64,000 nucleotides of DNA from Bacillota bacterium (GTDB lineage Bacteria > Bacillota > Clostridia > Acetivibrionales > DSM-1351). Positions 54,494 through 62,249 of this stretch are shown piece after piece. The first letter of the stretch is position 1, and each line of letters opens with the position of its first letter. The position numbers were made by a program, and so were the translations under genes. The stretch spans positions 1 through 64,000 of the forward strand of contig JAEWAX010000149.1 in assembly GCA_023391425.1 (NCBI GenBank), written 5' to 3'. The notes below the pieces were generated by a model. That model had not been told where the DNA came from. It made no database searches and saw only the letters and a program-made list of their open reading frames with translations.

Positions 54494-54569
54494 GATCCAT
54501 TAGCTCAGTCGGTAGAGCACTTGACTTTTAATCAAGGTGTCCGCAGTTCGAATCTGCGATGGGTCACCA
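54494..54569 (+). tRNA. tRNA-Lys (anticodon TTT)
   Basis: Acceptor GATCCAT with ATGGGTC, anticodon arm CTTGA-CTTTTAA-TCAAG (anticodon TTT), T loop TTCGAAT, encoded CCA. Three bases separate it from tRNA-Gln, so the two are one transcript. Confidence 0.97.
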
Positions 54570-54578
54570 AAGCAAAAA

Positions 54579-54612
54579 AAACCGTTACTTTAAAAGTAAC
54601 GGTTTTTATTTT
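54579..54612 (+). terminator. Terminator of the tRNA pair
   Basis: AACCGTTACTTT (54580-54591) with AAAGTAACGGTT, then a T-run, 10 bp past the tRNA-Lys CCA. Confidence 0.9.
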
Positions 54613-54677
54613 TATATAAATTATTTAATTCAAAATTGTATATTTAGTTTTCACATTTGATTATAAATCTTGCTAAT

Positions 54678-55628
54678 TTATTCATCCACTTTTGACTTTT
54701 TTATTTTCTTTCTAACTACTCTATATATTAACAATCCAATGAGTCCCAATGGTAAAATTATTGGCAATGCTGATGCTATAAATATTATAAAATTCTGTAG
54801 GAACTCCCCAACACCTGTCAAACTATTTTTAAAGCCAAATGCTATACGACTAAAGAATCCATCCTTTTCTTTAGGTGTTACAGGTTTTATTTGTTGAACT
54901 TCATTAATATTTACTGTTAACGTTGAGTATTCTACGAGTGAATCCCATTTTTTGATTGTTCCCGTGTAATTTTCAATTTCATATAATACTGTCTGGAGTT
55001 CCTTTTCTATTTTTAATATATCCTCCATCTTATCAGCTCTTTGAAGAAGGGCCTGTAGACGCTCCTGTTGTATTTTAAGCGACTTTAAGCGTGCCTCAGT
55101 ATCAAAGTATTGGTCAGTCACATCTTCCCCATTTGATTGTTCTAATACAACCGTACCGAATTCCCTCATGTCTATAAAAGACTGACTATATTTTTCTTTT
55201 GGAATTCTGAATACATATTCTGCACTCTTTAAGCCACCATAACCTATTCTTCCACTTTGAACTGAAGAATTTTGTATAAAGCCTCCAATTGAAGTTATGT
55301 ATTCACATAACTTCGTTCTGGTTTTTTCAAAATCTAGCGTCTCATAATTTACTTGACCCGTAAAAATAATCTTTTGGCTTACATTAGTATTATTCACTAG
55401 TCCCTGACTATTTGTAGAGTTAGTTTTTGCTTCAGAACTATCAGCTGAGCTTTGTTTTGCTCCCGATTTACTTACTTCTCCTTCATTTGTATTTACAATG
55501 CCATTGTTACCAACCGCAGCTGATTCTTGTGCAAAAGCAGCGCTATCACTGGTTTTAGTGCTACCACATCCGACAATCGAAGTGGATAAAACAAGTATCA
55601 AAAGCCATATAAATAGTTTTTTGTACAT
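54678..55628 (-). CDS. DUF4349-domain lipoprotein
   Basis: A 316-residue surface protein: lipobox LSTSIVGCGS (Cys 21), a Ser/Asn-rich spacer (25-80), then the DUF4349 body (IIFTGQVNYETLDFEKTRTK; SSVQSGRIGYGG; YVFRIPKEKYSQ; a coiled-coil in about 180-215) and a C-terminal membrane helix (about 285-307). A lipid anchor plus a transmembrane end would place a looped domain at the outer face. Function unknown; some relatives are near peptidoglycan or stress genes. Good site GGGGGGACGATATT before the ATG. Confidence 0.85.
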   Translation of the reverse strand: MYKKLFIWLLILVLSTSIVGCGSTKTSDSAAFAQESAAVGNNGIVNTNEGEVSKSGAKQSSADSSEAKTNSTNSQGLVNNTNVSQKIIFTGQVNYETLDFEKTRTKLCEYITSIGGFIQNSSVQSGRIGYGGLKSAEYVFRIPKEKYSQSFIDMREFGTVVLEQSNGEDVTDQYFDTEARLKSLKIQQERLQALLQRADKMEDILKIEKELQTVLYEIENYTGTIKKWDSLVEYSTLTVNINEVQQIKPVTPKEKDGFFSRIAFGFKNSLTGVGEFLQNFIIFIASALPIILPLGLIGLLIYRVVRKKIKKSKVDE

Positions 55629-55796
55629 AATATCGTCCCCCCTTTAATTTGTCTTATTGATTTTTAAGAACTGATTAATACTTGGATGTAAACAATTAGA
55701 TTCATTTAATAATTATAATACTTATAAGCAAACAAATATTATATATTAATAGACGTGTAAAAAATAGAAATGTTTCATAACCATGTAAAAAAGTAT

Positions 55797-55830
55797 AAAA
55801 AAAAGTATAAGCGATCCGCTTATACTTTTT
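55797..55830. terminator. Bidirectional terminator after tRNA-His
   Basis: AAAGTATAAGCG with CGCTTATACTTT around an ATC loop, flanked by A- and T-runs on both sides; the tRNA ends at 55831. Confidence 0.9.
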
Positions 55831-55908
55831 TGGGGTGGATAGTGGGATTCGAACCCACGACATCCAGAACCACAATCTGGCGCTCTAACCAGCTGAACTA
55901 TATCCACC
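55831..55908 (-). tRNA. tRNA-His (anticodon GTG)
   Basis: Minus-strand acceptor GGTGGATA (with the extra G-1 typical of His) pairs with TATCCACC; anticodon arm CCAGA-TTGTGGT-TCTGG gives GTG; T loop TTCGAAT; encoded CCA. Confidence 0.96.
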
Positions 55909-55939
55909 ATACAACTCGGTGCCGCAAGACACATTTGAT

Positions 55940-55968
55940 ATTTTACGGCACAAAAGCATATTTGTCAA
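55940..55968 (-). promoter_or_regulatory. Promoter of tRNA-His
   Basis: Minus strand TTGACA (55968-55963), 17-bp spacer, TAAAAT (55945-55940). Confidence 0.8.
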
Positions 55969-56021
55969 TAGGTAAACTTTTATTTTTTTATGTATTATAT
56001 TTCCATATTTTATAAATATTC

Positions 56022-56050
56022 TTGATTATTACATTTTGCGATAGTATAAT
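56022..56050 (+). promoter_or_regulatory. Promoter of the zinc-ribbon gene
   Basis: TTGATT (56022-56027), 17-bp spacer, TATAAT (56045-56050). The transcript would have a leader of about 100 nt. Confidence 0.7.
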
Positions 56051-56159
56051 TAAGTTGCTAAGGCTTATAATTTCTTATTCTGATGTCACATCCTTTTTCG
56101 ATCCGTAATGTTTAAGGTCTTATATGCTCAGCGATAAAATTTTTTCAGGAGGTAGTCTC

Positions 56160-56339
56160 ATGCAAGACAAAACACTTACTTGTAAAGATTGCGGTGCAAC
56201 TTTCACCTTTACTGTTGGAGAGCAGCAGTTTTACGTTGAAAAAGGATTCACTAATGAGCCAGCGAGATGTCCAGATTGTAGAAAAGCTAAGAAAGCATCT
56301 CAGAAAAACTTTAATAGCGGGTACAATAAAAGAGGATAA
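56160..56339 (+). CDS. Small zinc-ribbon protein
   Basis: A 59-residue protein with two CxxC pairs (CKDCGATFTF near residues 7-16 and CPDCRKAKKAS near 37-47), the zinc-ribbon pattern of the 'probable zinc-binding domain' family. Its basic, Gly/Asn-rich tail may bind nucleic acid. The ATG at 56160 follows AGGAGG by 7 bp; an in-frame ATG at 56124 lies before that site. Such proteins often accompany cold-shock or stress responses; the role is unknown. Confidence 0.8.
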   Translation: MQDKTLTCKDCGATFTFTVGEQQFYVEKGFTNEPARCPDCRKAKKASQKNFNSGYNKRG

Positions 56340-56375
56340 TAATGTGTTTAAAAATCATTTTAGCACTGTAGCAAT

Positions 56376-56406
56376 AAAACCCCTGAGAACTTTCAGGGGT
56401 TTTTGC
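56376..56406 (+). terminator. Terminator of the zinc-ribbon gene
   Basis: AAACCCCTGA...TTTCAGGGGTTTTT, a perfect stem with a T-run; on the reverse side it could also act for galM. Confidence 0.85.
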
Positions 56407-56458
56407 TGTTTTAGTGTTGAATTTTTTAATATTTTTGTATGTATTTCTACATGTATTT

Positions 56459-57517
56459 TTATTTATTTATAAATTTATATATCGTTATGTGATGGTACTC
56501 TTCATTTGCCTTTAAAACCGGTGATGGGAAGTTCTTGTGTTTCATTGCATTTGGAAAATACTGGGTTTCTAGACAAAGCCCAGACCTCTCTTTATAAACT
56601 GCATTATCTTTACCAATTAACTTTTCACTTAAATGGTTACCAGAATAGAACTGGACACCGGGTTTTGTTGTAAACACTTGCATTGCTCGTCCACTTTCAG
56701 GATCATATAGTTCTGCTGCTACTTCATTAATATTTCCTTTTGTATTTAGAACCCAGTTGTGGTCATAGCCTACTCCATTCGCAATTTGCTCATCTTCACT
56801 ATTTATATCATCGGCTACGCATTTCATTTTTGTAAAGTCCATTACAGTACCTTTAACGCTTCTAATCTCACCAGTTGGTAAACACTCATTATTAACGGGA
56901 GTAAATTCATCAGCATTAATATATAGCTGATGCTTTAGAGCATCTCCAGAATCATGTCCAGAAAGATTGAAGTATGAATGATTTGTTAGATTTACCACTG
57001 TGTCTTTATCAGAAACAGCAAAATAATTTATCTTTAACTCATTTTTTTCAGAAAGAGAGTATTCAACCTTAACATCTAACTTCCCTGGATAGTTTTCTTC
57101 TCCATCGGGGCTTGTATGGGTGAGTATTAGTGTATCTACTCCATCTTGATTTGTTGTTGTTGCCTCCCAAGTAACGTTATGAAAGCCTATTTGTCCTCCA
57201 TGAAGGTGGTTCCTTCCATCGTTTTTTGCAAGCTCATATACCTTGCCATCGAGCTCAAATTTCGCGTCTTCTATTCTGTTAGCATGTCTACCTACTAATG
57301 CCCCTATGTACTCAGCGTTATCAAGATACTTATCCAGCTGTTGGTACCCTAGCGCGACATCTGCAATATTGCCATTTTTATCTGGAACAAGTATTGAGAC
57401 AACAATTCCTCCAAAATTAGTGATATCAACAGACATGTTTTGAGAGTTTGTTAATGTAAAAATATCTACTTCAGTGCCATCTGGCAATGTGCCAAAGTTA
57501 TTCTTTGTAATACTCAA
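56459..57517 (-). CDS. galM: Aldose 1-epimerase (galactose mutarotase)
   Basis: Interconverts alpha and beta anomers of galactose or glucose. In the 352-residue protein the catalytic His is in NLTNHSYFNLSG (near residue 180) and the catalytic Glu in LCLETQYFPNAMKH (near 315); GRHANRIEDAKF near 80 is the substrate loop. TTG start: AGGAGG lies 7 bp before 57517. It appears alone, between the zinc-ribbon and ZIP genes; no gal operon is here. Confidence 0.93.
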   Translation of the reverse strand: MSITKNNFGTLPDGTEVDIFTLTNSQNMSVDITNFGGIVVSILVPDKNGNIADVALGYQQLDKYLDNAEYIGALVGRHANRIEDAKFELDGKVYELAKNDGRNHLHGGQIGFHNVTWEATTTNQDGVDTLILTHTSPDGEENYPGKLDVKVEYSLSEKNELKINYFAVSDKDTVVNLTNHSYFNLSGHDSGDALKHQLYINADEFTPVNNECLPTGEIRSVKGTVMDFTKMKCVADDINSEDEQIANGVGYDHNWVLNTKGNINEVAAELYDPESGRAMQVFTTKPGVQFYSGNHLSEKLIGKDNAVYKERSGLCLETQYFPNAMKHKNFPSPVLKANEEYHHITIYKFINK

Positions 57518-57726
57518 CTTTTTTCCTCCTCTACGGTTATTATTATGATCAATTAACAATCTCTAAGCTTCAGATACATTAAGTAGCACCTAAAGTTTAG
57601 AACCCTGTATATATAATAATTTAATATACCTAATATTGCAAATAGTTATGAATAAGTCCAAAATTTCCGCATGTAAATTACAAAAGCAATTAGGGATAGT
57701 CTCTCTTCTTTATATCTATACCAATT

Positions 57727-58566
57727 TTATCCTAAAGCAACATCCAGAATCATCATTAATGTAAATCCAATAACGCATCCGGCAGTAGCAAGATGTGTAC
57801 TTTTATGATTCCCGTTTTGCGCCTCTGGAATTAGTTCCTCTACCACAACAAAAATCATTGCACCCGCTGCGAATGCAAGTGCATAGGGTAATATAGGCTT
57901 AATAAACATAACTGCTGCTGCTCCAATAACTCCTGCAATTGGCTCAACTATACCTGATGCTTGTCCATATAAAAAGCTCTTTTTCCTTGATAAGCCCTCT
58001 CTCCTTAAAGGAATTGAGACAGCGGCGCCCTCAGGAAAGTTTTGTATCCCTATTCCTATTGCAACAACAATTGCAGACATAATTGATACACCACTTATTC
58101 CATTTGCTGCAGCTCCAAATGCTACTCCTACAGCTAAACCTTCTGGAATGTTATGTAAAGTAATTGAAAAAACTAATAATATACTGCGTTTTAGGTGTGT
58201 TGAAATACCTTCACTTTCACCATCGCGTGAACTAAAATGTATATGTGGCATTAGCTTATCAGCCAACCATAAAAATGCTGCACCACCCAAAAAACCTACC
58301 GCTGCAACAAACCAAGCTGGTAATGACGAGCCTTTTGCCATATCTATTGCAGGCGCCAATAATGACCAAAAGCTAGCAGCAATCATTACTCCTGCTGCAA
58401 AACCCAGCATAGCGTTAAGAACACGCTGATTGATTTCCTTGAAAAAGAACACCATTGCAGCTCCAAATGCTGTAATTGCCCATGTCATAAGTGTAGCAAG
58501 AAGCGCTAATAACACATGATTTTGCCCATTAATCCATTCCAATATATAATTCACCACCAATTCCAA
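57727..58566 (-). CDS. ZIP-family metal transporter
   Basis: A 279-residue membrane protein importing Zn2+ or another divalent metal. Helices are visible throughout; metal-binding pair LHNIPEGLAVG and QNFPEGAAVS in TM4 and TM5 is the ZIP hallmark; HIHFSS in the variable loop (near 107-112) may add a site. TTG at 58566 lacks a clear ribosome-binding site, so the GTG at 58554 may be the true start. No metal-sensor gene is adjacent. Confidence 0.88.
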   Translation of the reverse strand: MELVVNYILEWINGQNHVLLALLATLMTWAITAFGAAMVFFFKEINQRVLNAMLGFAAGVMIAASFWSLLAPAIDMAKGSSLPAWFVAAVGFLGGAAFLWLADKLMPHIHFSSRDGESEGISTHLKRSILLVFSITLHNIPEGLAVGVAFGAAANGISGVSIMSAIVVAIGIGIQNFPEGAAVSIPLRREGLSRKKSFLYGQASGIVEPIAGVIGAAAVMFIKPILPYALAFAAGAMIFVVVEELIPEAQNGNHKSTHLATAGCVIGFTLMMILDVALG

Positions 58567-58867
58567 TTTATTAATCTTATTTATTCCCTTATTTTATCAT
58601 GAATAAACAGAGTTCTTGGCTATTCTGAACCTATTCATGGTAACCCCTACTTATGTGAGCATAATCCCCTGAACCTCAGCAATTATGCGTATTGCTAAAA
58701 TCTGGGGGGTTGTTTCATGTGTAAATCAGTGTTAACATAATGTTCGTACCCCGGTAGCTGATAAAATTATTACGCTGAATATTCTTGGCAAAGCATCATC
58801 GAAAAACGCTGATTAATGAGCATGAAGAAAGATCGTAAGAATTAATCAAAACTAATTGGAGGTAATT
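58567..58867. other. 301-bp divergent intergenic region with a structured segment
   Basis: The gap between the ZIP gene (minus) and the CAP-domain gene (plus) contains a strong hairpin at 58666-58707: outer CCCCTGA with TCTGGGG, inner AGCAAT with ATTGCT. Another hairpin GCATAAT/ATTATGC overlaps it (58660-58690), so two folds exclude each other. I could not assign a known riboswitch class. Whether it belongs to the transcript of either flanking gene is unknown. Confidence 0.5.
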
Positions 58868-59860
58868 ATGAAAAAGAAAATATCAATCGTAACATCTAGT
58901 ATTGCTGCATGTGCTATATTCGCATCACTATTTGCTGCTAATGCCTATACAGGTCAAAATGCAAAAGTTCAAAGCGATGTAGCAACAGTTTCAAATACTG
59001 TGCAGGAATACAAAGTACCAAGCTCTGAAGTACCAAATAATGTTGAAACAGCAGCTACAGAAGTAACTAAGGATTTACAGCCACAATCAACTACTCCTTC
59101 TACTACATCTGAAACAAAAGCTGTAAAGGTTAATACAACAAGTGTTAATAGTGGAAATAACAAACCATGTCCAACAACAGCCAAAGCACAAAACTCAAAT
59201 AATCAGCAAACTAATATCAAATCAGCGAAAGTAACTAATAATTTACAGAATGCTATAAATAATGCGAACTGTAATAAAACTACTGCCAAGACTAGAAATT
59301 ATTCAGCACTACAATCAAAAATAGAAGCAATGCTATCTAATTTTGGATTATCAGCAAATACACCAACAATTAATAATACAGCTACAAAACCTACTACAAG
59401 TAATGCAACTACTAATACTACAGCTGCTAAACCTACTACAAGCACGCCAACTACAAGTACGTCAACAAACGGGGATTACAGTGCTTTTCAGAAGAAAGTA
59501 CTTGAGCTAGTAAATGTTGAAAGAAGTAAAAATGGTTTAAAACCATTGACTATGAACGCAAACCTGAGCAAAACTGCGACACTTAAATCTCAAGATATGG
59601 CTAAATTAAATTACTTTAGTCATACTTCACCAACTTATGGATCACCATTTGATATGATGAAAAAATATGGTATCAGCTATAGAACTGCTGGAGAAAACAT
59701 TGCAATGGGACAAACTACTCCAGAACAGGTTATGCAAGGTTGGATGAACTCTCCAGGCCACAGAGCAAATATCCTAAATTCCTCCTTTACACAGCTTGGT
59801 GTTGGAGTTGCAAAGAATTCTAATGGACAGTTATATTGGACACAACAATTTATTGGATAG
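58868..59860 (+). CDS. Secreted CAP/SCP-domain protein (YkwD-like)
   Basis: A 330-residue exported protein: signal peptide (KKKISIVTSSIAACAIFASL, cut near ANA-Y), a long Thr/Asn/Ser/Pro-rich disordered region (about 35-205, with TTNTTAAKPTTS-type repeats), and a C-terminal CAP domain (about 208-330) with the usual YFSHTSPTYG, AGENIAMG, GWMNSPGHRANIL and the WTQQFIG end. CAP proteins in Firmicutes are cell-surface proteins of uncertain function. The ATG at 58868 follows GGAGG by 5 bp; an earlier in-frame ATG at 58856 lies before it. Confidence 0.9.
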   Translation: MKKKISIVTSSIAACAIFASLFAANAYTGQNAKVQSDVATVSNTVQEYKVPSSEVPNNVETAATEVTKDLQPQSTTPSTTSETKAVKVNTTSVNSGNNKPCPTTAKAQNSNNQQTNIKSAKVTNNLQNAINNANCNKTTAKTRNYSALQSKIEAMLSNFGLSANTPTINNTATKPTTSNATTNTTAAKPTTSTPTTSTSTNGDYSAFQKKVLELVNVERSKNGLKPLTMNANLSKTATLKSQDMAKLNYFSHTSPTYGSPFDMMKKYGISYRTAGENIAMGQTTPEQVMQGWMNSPGHRANILNSSFTQLGVGVAKNSNGQLYWTQQFIG

Positions 59861-59886
59861 GATAATGAAGATTAAATCAAGATAGG

Positions 59887-59930
59887 GAAATGGCAAGTCA
59901 GAGGAAAATCTGACTTGCCATTTTTTTAAG
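59887..59930 (+). terminator. Terminator of the CAP-domain gene
   Basis: AAATGGCAAGTCAGA with TCTGACTTGCCATTT and a T-run, a perfect 15-bp stem, 27 bp past the stop. Confidence 0.92.
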
Positions 59931-60002
59931 TCAAGGATTGTTGTATGAAACGATTCCTTGTAATTCTTTATTCATATAAAAATCATTTGTGAATTGCTAT
60001 AG

Positions 60003-60437
60003 TTATTTTGCAGTTTTATTTTCCTTTAATAAGTCTCTTATTTCAGTTAGCATTTGAAGTTCAGCAGATGGAGCTGACTCAACAACTTTAACTTCAACTT
60101 CTTCAACCTTTTTTCTTTTTAGCTTATTGATTAGTTTAACCATACAGAACACCACAAATGCAATTATTAGAAAATTAACAACTTGTTGAATAAAGGAGCC
60201 AAAGTAAATTGCCACCTCAGGATTCTTGCCTTCTGCTGGTTTAAGAGGAATTTTTAATAAATCAGTAAAATTAAGCCCACCTATTATAAAACCAATAAAG
60301 GGCATAACAACCTGATTCACCAATGAATTAACAATAGCTGTAAATGCAGAACCAATAATTATGCCAACAGCCAAATCAATGACATTACCACGAGAAATAA
60401 ACTCTTTAAACTCAGAAATAAAAGCTATTTTTTTCAT
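60003..60437 (-). CDS. mscL: Large-conductance mechanosensitive channel
   Basis: Homopentameric channel that opens under high membrane tension to release solutes after osmotic downshock. The 144-residue protein has the amphipathic start (FISEFKEFISRGNVIDLAVG), TM1 with IIIGSAFTAIVNSL, TM2 with FIQQVVNFLIIAFVVFCMV, and a charged C-terminal helix bundle. The ATG at 60437 follows GAGGTGG by 5 bp; a GTG at 60446 lies inside that site. Length is typical. Confidence 0.95.
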   Translation of the reverse strand: MKKIAFISEFKEFISRGNVIDLAVGIIIGSAFTAIVNSLVNQVVMPFIGFIIGGLNFTDLLKIPLKPAEGKNPEVAIYFGSFIQQVVNFLIIAFVVFCMVKLINKLKRKKVEEVEVKVVESAPSAELQMLTEIRDLLKENKTAK

Positions 60438-60567
60438 AGTTTCCACCTCAAATAATTTGATTTAAACCATTTTATAGCTTTAGTATAGACTATTCTTATA
60501 ACATATTCAATAAAGGTGATACGAAACACAATAATCGCTCTACTATGTATATCTTACCCGATTTATT

Positions 60568-60924
60568 TTAAATAATTTCCTTTAAATCACTTTCTTTTTC
60601 TTTAATTTTTAAATAGTTCTTTCCCCATGAGCACATTGATTCAAGTATCGGCCACATACTTTTTCCAAAGTCCGAAAGATAATATTCCACTTTGGGTGGT
60701 ACTACAGGATATACTTTTCGGATTATAAGTCCACTGTTTTCTAGGTCTCTAAGCTGCTGAGTCAACATCTTTGGAGTAGCTTGGTGAATCAATTTCTGCA
60801 ATTGACTAAATCTCAAAATTTTATCTGATAGGTGCCATAATATGAGGGCTTTCCACTTACCCCCTATTAAATCAATTGTTGCCTCCATCGGGCAACTGTA
60901 TTTATCATTCATACATTTTGTCAT
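60568..60924 (-). CDS. HxlR-family transcriptional regulator
   Basis: A 118-residue winged-helix repressor. The signature is clear: CPMEATIDLIGGKWKALILW (near residues 12-31), LRFSQLQKLIHQATPKMLTQ and QQLRDLENSGLIIRKVYPVV. The Cys before PMEA is the residue that senses oxidants or electrophiles in HypR/HxlR-type proteins. It is divergent from a nitroreductase, a common regulator-target pair. ATG at 60924 follows GGAG by 8 bp. Confidence 0.9.
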   Translation of the reverse strand: MTKCMNDKYSCPMEATIDLIGGKWKALILWHLSDKILRFSQLQKLIHQATPKMLTQQLRDLENSGLIIRKVYPVVPPKVEYYLSDFGKSMWPILESMCSWGKNYLKIKEKESDLKEII

Positions 60925-60958
60925 ACTCAACACTCCATTATATAAGTTATGGTTTACA

Positions 60959-60974
60959 GTACCTATTTAGGTAG
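60959..60974. promoter_or_regulatory. Dyad in the HxlR/nitroreductase spacer
   Basis: TACCTATTTAGGTA (12 of 14 positions symmetric) lies between the divergent genes, upstream of the nitroreductase promoter; a candidate site for the HxlR protein. Confidence 0.4.
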
Positions 60975-60996
60975 TATTGCACTTAATTGTGCGTAC

Positions 60997-61024
60997 TTGT
61001 AAAAAAGAAATTAGTTGTTACAAT
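60997..61024 (+). promoter_or_regulatory. Candidate promoter of the nitroreductase
   Basis: TTGTAA (60997-61002), 16-bp spacer, TACAAT (61019-61024). Confidence 0.5.
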
Positions 61025-61123
61025 TATATCGAAGACTGTTATATTCTACAATATATTTTGTAAATGATAAGTAACAAATTTAAGTTCAGTGTGATTAATA
61101 ATTTTTGAAATGGAGGAATGAAA

Positions 61124-61642
61124 GTGAGTTTTTTAGATTTAGCAAAGTCAAGATATTCTGTAAGAGATTTTCAAAGTAAAAAGGTGCAAAACGAAAAATT
61201 ATTAGATATATTAGAGGCGGGCCGTGTCGCACCAACAGCAGCAAATCAGCAATCACAACGCTTAATTGTAGTTCAAGAACCTGATGGCTTAAGTAAATTA
61301 TCCAAAGCAACTAATATCTATGGCGCTCCACTAGCAATTATTGTGTGTAGTGATAGGAATGTCGCATGGGAAAGACCCTTTGATGGAAAAAGCATGGTTG
61401 ATATAGACGCAAGTATTATCACAGATCACATGATGCTACAGGCTACAGATTTGGGTTTGGGAAGTTTATGGATTACGTTCTTTAAACCAGATGTTATAAA
61501 GAAAGAATTTAATTTACCTGAAAATCTAGAACCTATTAATATTCTGGCTCTAGGCTACAAAAATGGAGAATCTCTTTCCCCTGATAGGCATAACATGACT
61601 CGTTATCCTTTAAATAAAACAGTCTTCTTCGAAAAGCTATAG
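61124..61642 (+). CDS. Nitroreductase-family flavoprotein
   Basis: A 172-residue FMN-dependent reductase opening SFLDLAKSRYSVRDFQSKK, with VAPTAANQQSQRLIVVQ and MMLQATDLGLGSLWITFF. It would reduce nitro compounds, quinones or flavins using NAD(P)H. GTG at 61124 is chosen over the ATG at 61118 because GGAGG is then 7 bp away instead of 1. The divergent HxlR gene probably controls it. Confidence 0.9.
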   Translation: MSFLDLAKSRYSVRDFQSKKVQNEKLLDILEAGRVAPTAANQQSQRLIVVQEPDGLSKLSKATNIYGAPLAIIVCSDRNVAWERPFDGKSMVDIDASIITDHMMLQATDLGLGSLWITFFKPDVIKKEFNLPENLEPINILALGYKNGESLSPDRHNMTRYPLNKTVFFEKL

Positions 61643-61773
61643 CTGAGCCAACAGCCTATTAATAGGGTTTTTGGCTTTAGGTGGAGTTCTTACTCCATCT
61701 GAAGCTTAGTTACACATATACTTGTAAGGTGCTAAGTTCAGAACAATTCATCTGAACTTAGTCTTCTTTATCC

Positions 61774-61850
61774 AGGGTCGTAGCATCGCTTATCCCACAC
61801 TTATAGAAGTTTGGTTATTAGCGGTGGTAGACATCGGATAAAAGATGCCA
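61774..61850. repeat. Dispersed intergenic repeat, copy B
   Basis: Matches copy A at 20277-20350. The preceding CATCTGAACTTAGTCTTC bases also recur at 13308-13325 as CATCTGAACTAAGTCTTC. Confidence 0.75.
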
Positions 61851-61883
61851 ATGCAAAATAATTTTGCATTGGTATCTTTTTTT
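61844..61883 (+). terminator. Strong hairpin terminator
   Basis: GATGCCAATGCAAAAT pairs with ATTTTGCATTGGTATC, followed by TTTTTTT on the plus strand. Confidence 0.85.
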
Positions 61884-62087
61884 CATCTATCCATGCACTA
61901 ACCTTCACACAAAAAACACTTATCTATAATAATTTGAACACAAACAAGGTTTAGACTGTGAATATAGAAACAAATTAAACAACATTTTAGACTACGCCCT
62001 ATCGCCGCATACACGACTATTTTAAAGTGTAATACCACATTTATAAATGCAAATTAGTATAAGCATATATTGCAGGAGGATTCGATA

Positions 62088-62129
62088 ATGACAAAGCCAC
62101 AAAAAAGAGTGTATAAAAAAGACTATTAG
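62088..62129 (+). CDS. Possible microprotein or 5' relic (13 aa)
   Basis: An AGGAGG is followed after 8 bp by ATG and 13 basic codons (MTKPQKRVYKKDY, stop). The good ribosome-binding site suggests translation; the next frame continues as KRLLVIVIV, like the start of a small membrane protein, so a one-base frameshift relic is possible. Size is too small to identify. Confidence 0.3.
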   Translation: MTKPQKRVYKKDY

Positions 62130-62177
62130 TAATCGTAATTGTTTAAATTATTATTAATTGCAGACCGTCTTTATATC

Positions 62178-62224
62178 AAAACTCCCTGGAAGCTAAATAC
62201 ATATATATTACCAAGGAGTTTTTG
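62178..62224. terminator. Terminator downstream of amrS
   Basis: AAAACTCCCTGG (62178-62189) pairs with CCAAGGAGTTTTT (62211-62223), with A/T-runs on both sides. Confidence 0.75.
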
Positions 62225-62249
62225 TCTTATTTTGAATCAATGTTTTAAA

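Larger units (their letters stand above)
61643..62249. other. 607-bp intergenic region with hairpins, a dispersed repeat and a microORF
   Basis: Downstream of the nitroreductase: a weak terminator (61650-61678, GCCTATTAATAGGGTTTTTGG), a perfect 11-bp stem CTAAGTTCAGA/TCTGAACTTAG (61732-61761), the dispersed repeat copy B, a strong terminator (61844-61883), the 13-codon ORF at 62088 and a terminator at 62178. No conventional gene. Confidence 0.75.

Noticed and set aside
54282..54500. Open frame antisense to tRNA-Gln and the prfC end
   Set aside because: Runs through a tRNA and a promoter on the opposite strand; no coding features.
55746..55934. Open frame over tRNA-His
   Set aside because: It lies within the tRNA and its flanks; the cloverleaf is certain and the frame has no ribosome-binding site.
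58640..58860. c-di-AMP (ydaO) or c-di-GMP (GEMM) riboswitch
   Set aside because: Short matches such as GGCAAAGC and ACCCCGGTAGCTGAT occur, but the conserved core bases and helices of either class cannot be completed.
60937..60942. TATAAT as the -10 box of the HxlR gene
   Set aside because: Transcription would begin after the Shine-Dalgarno sequence, so it cannot be the promoter of that gene.
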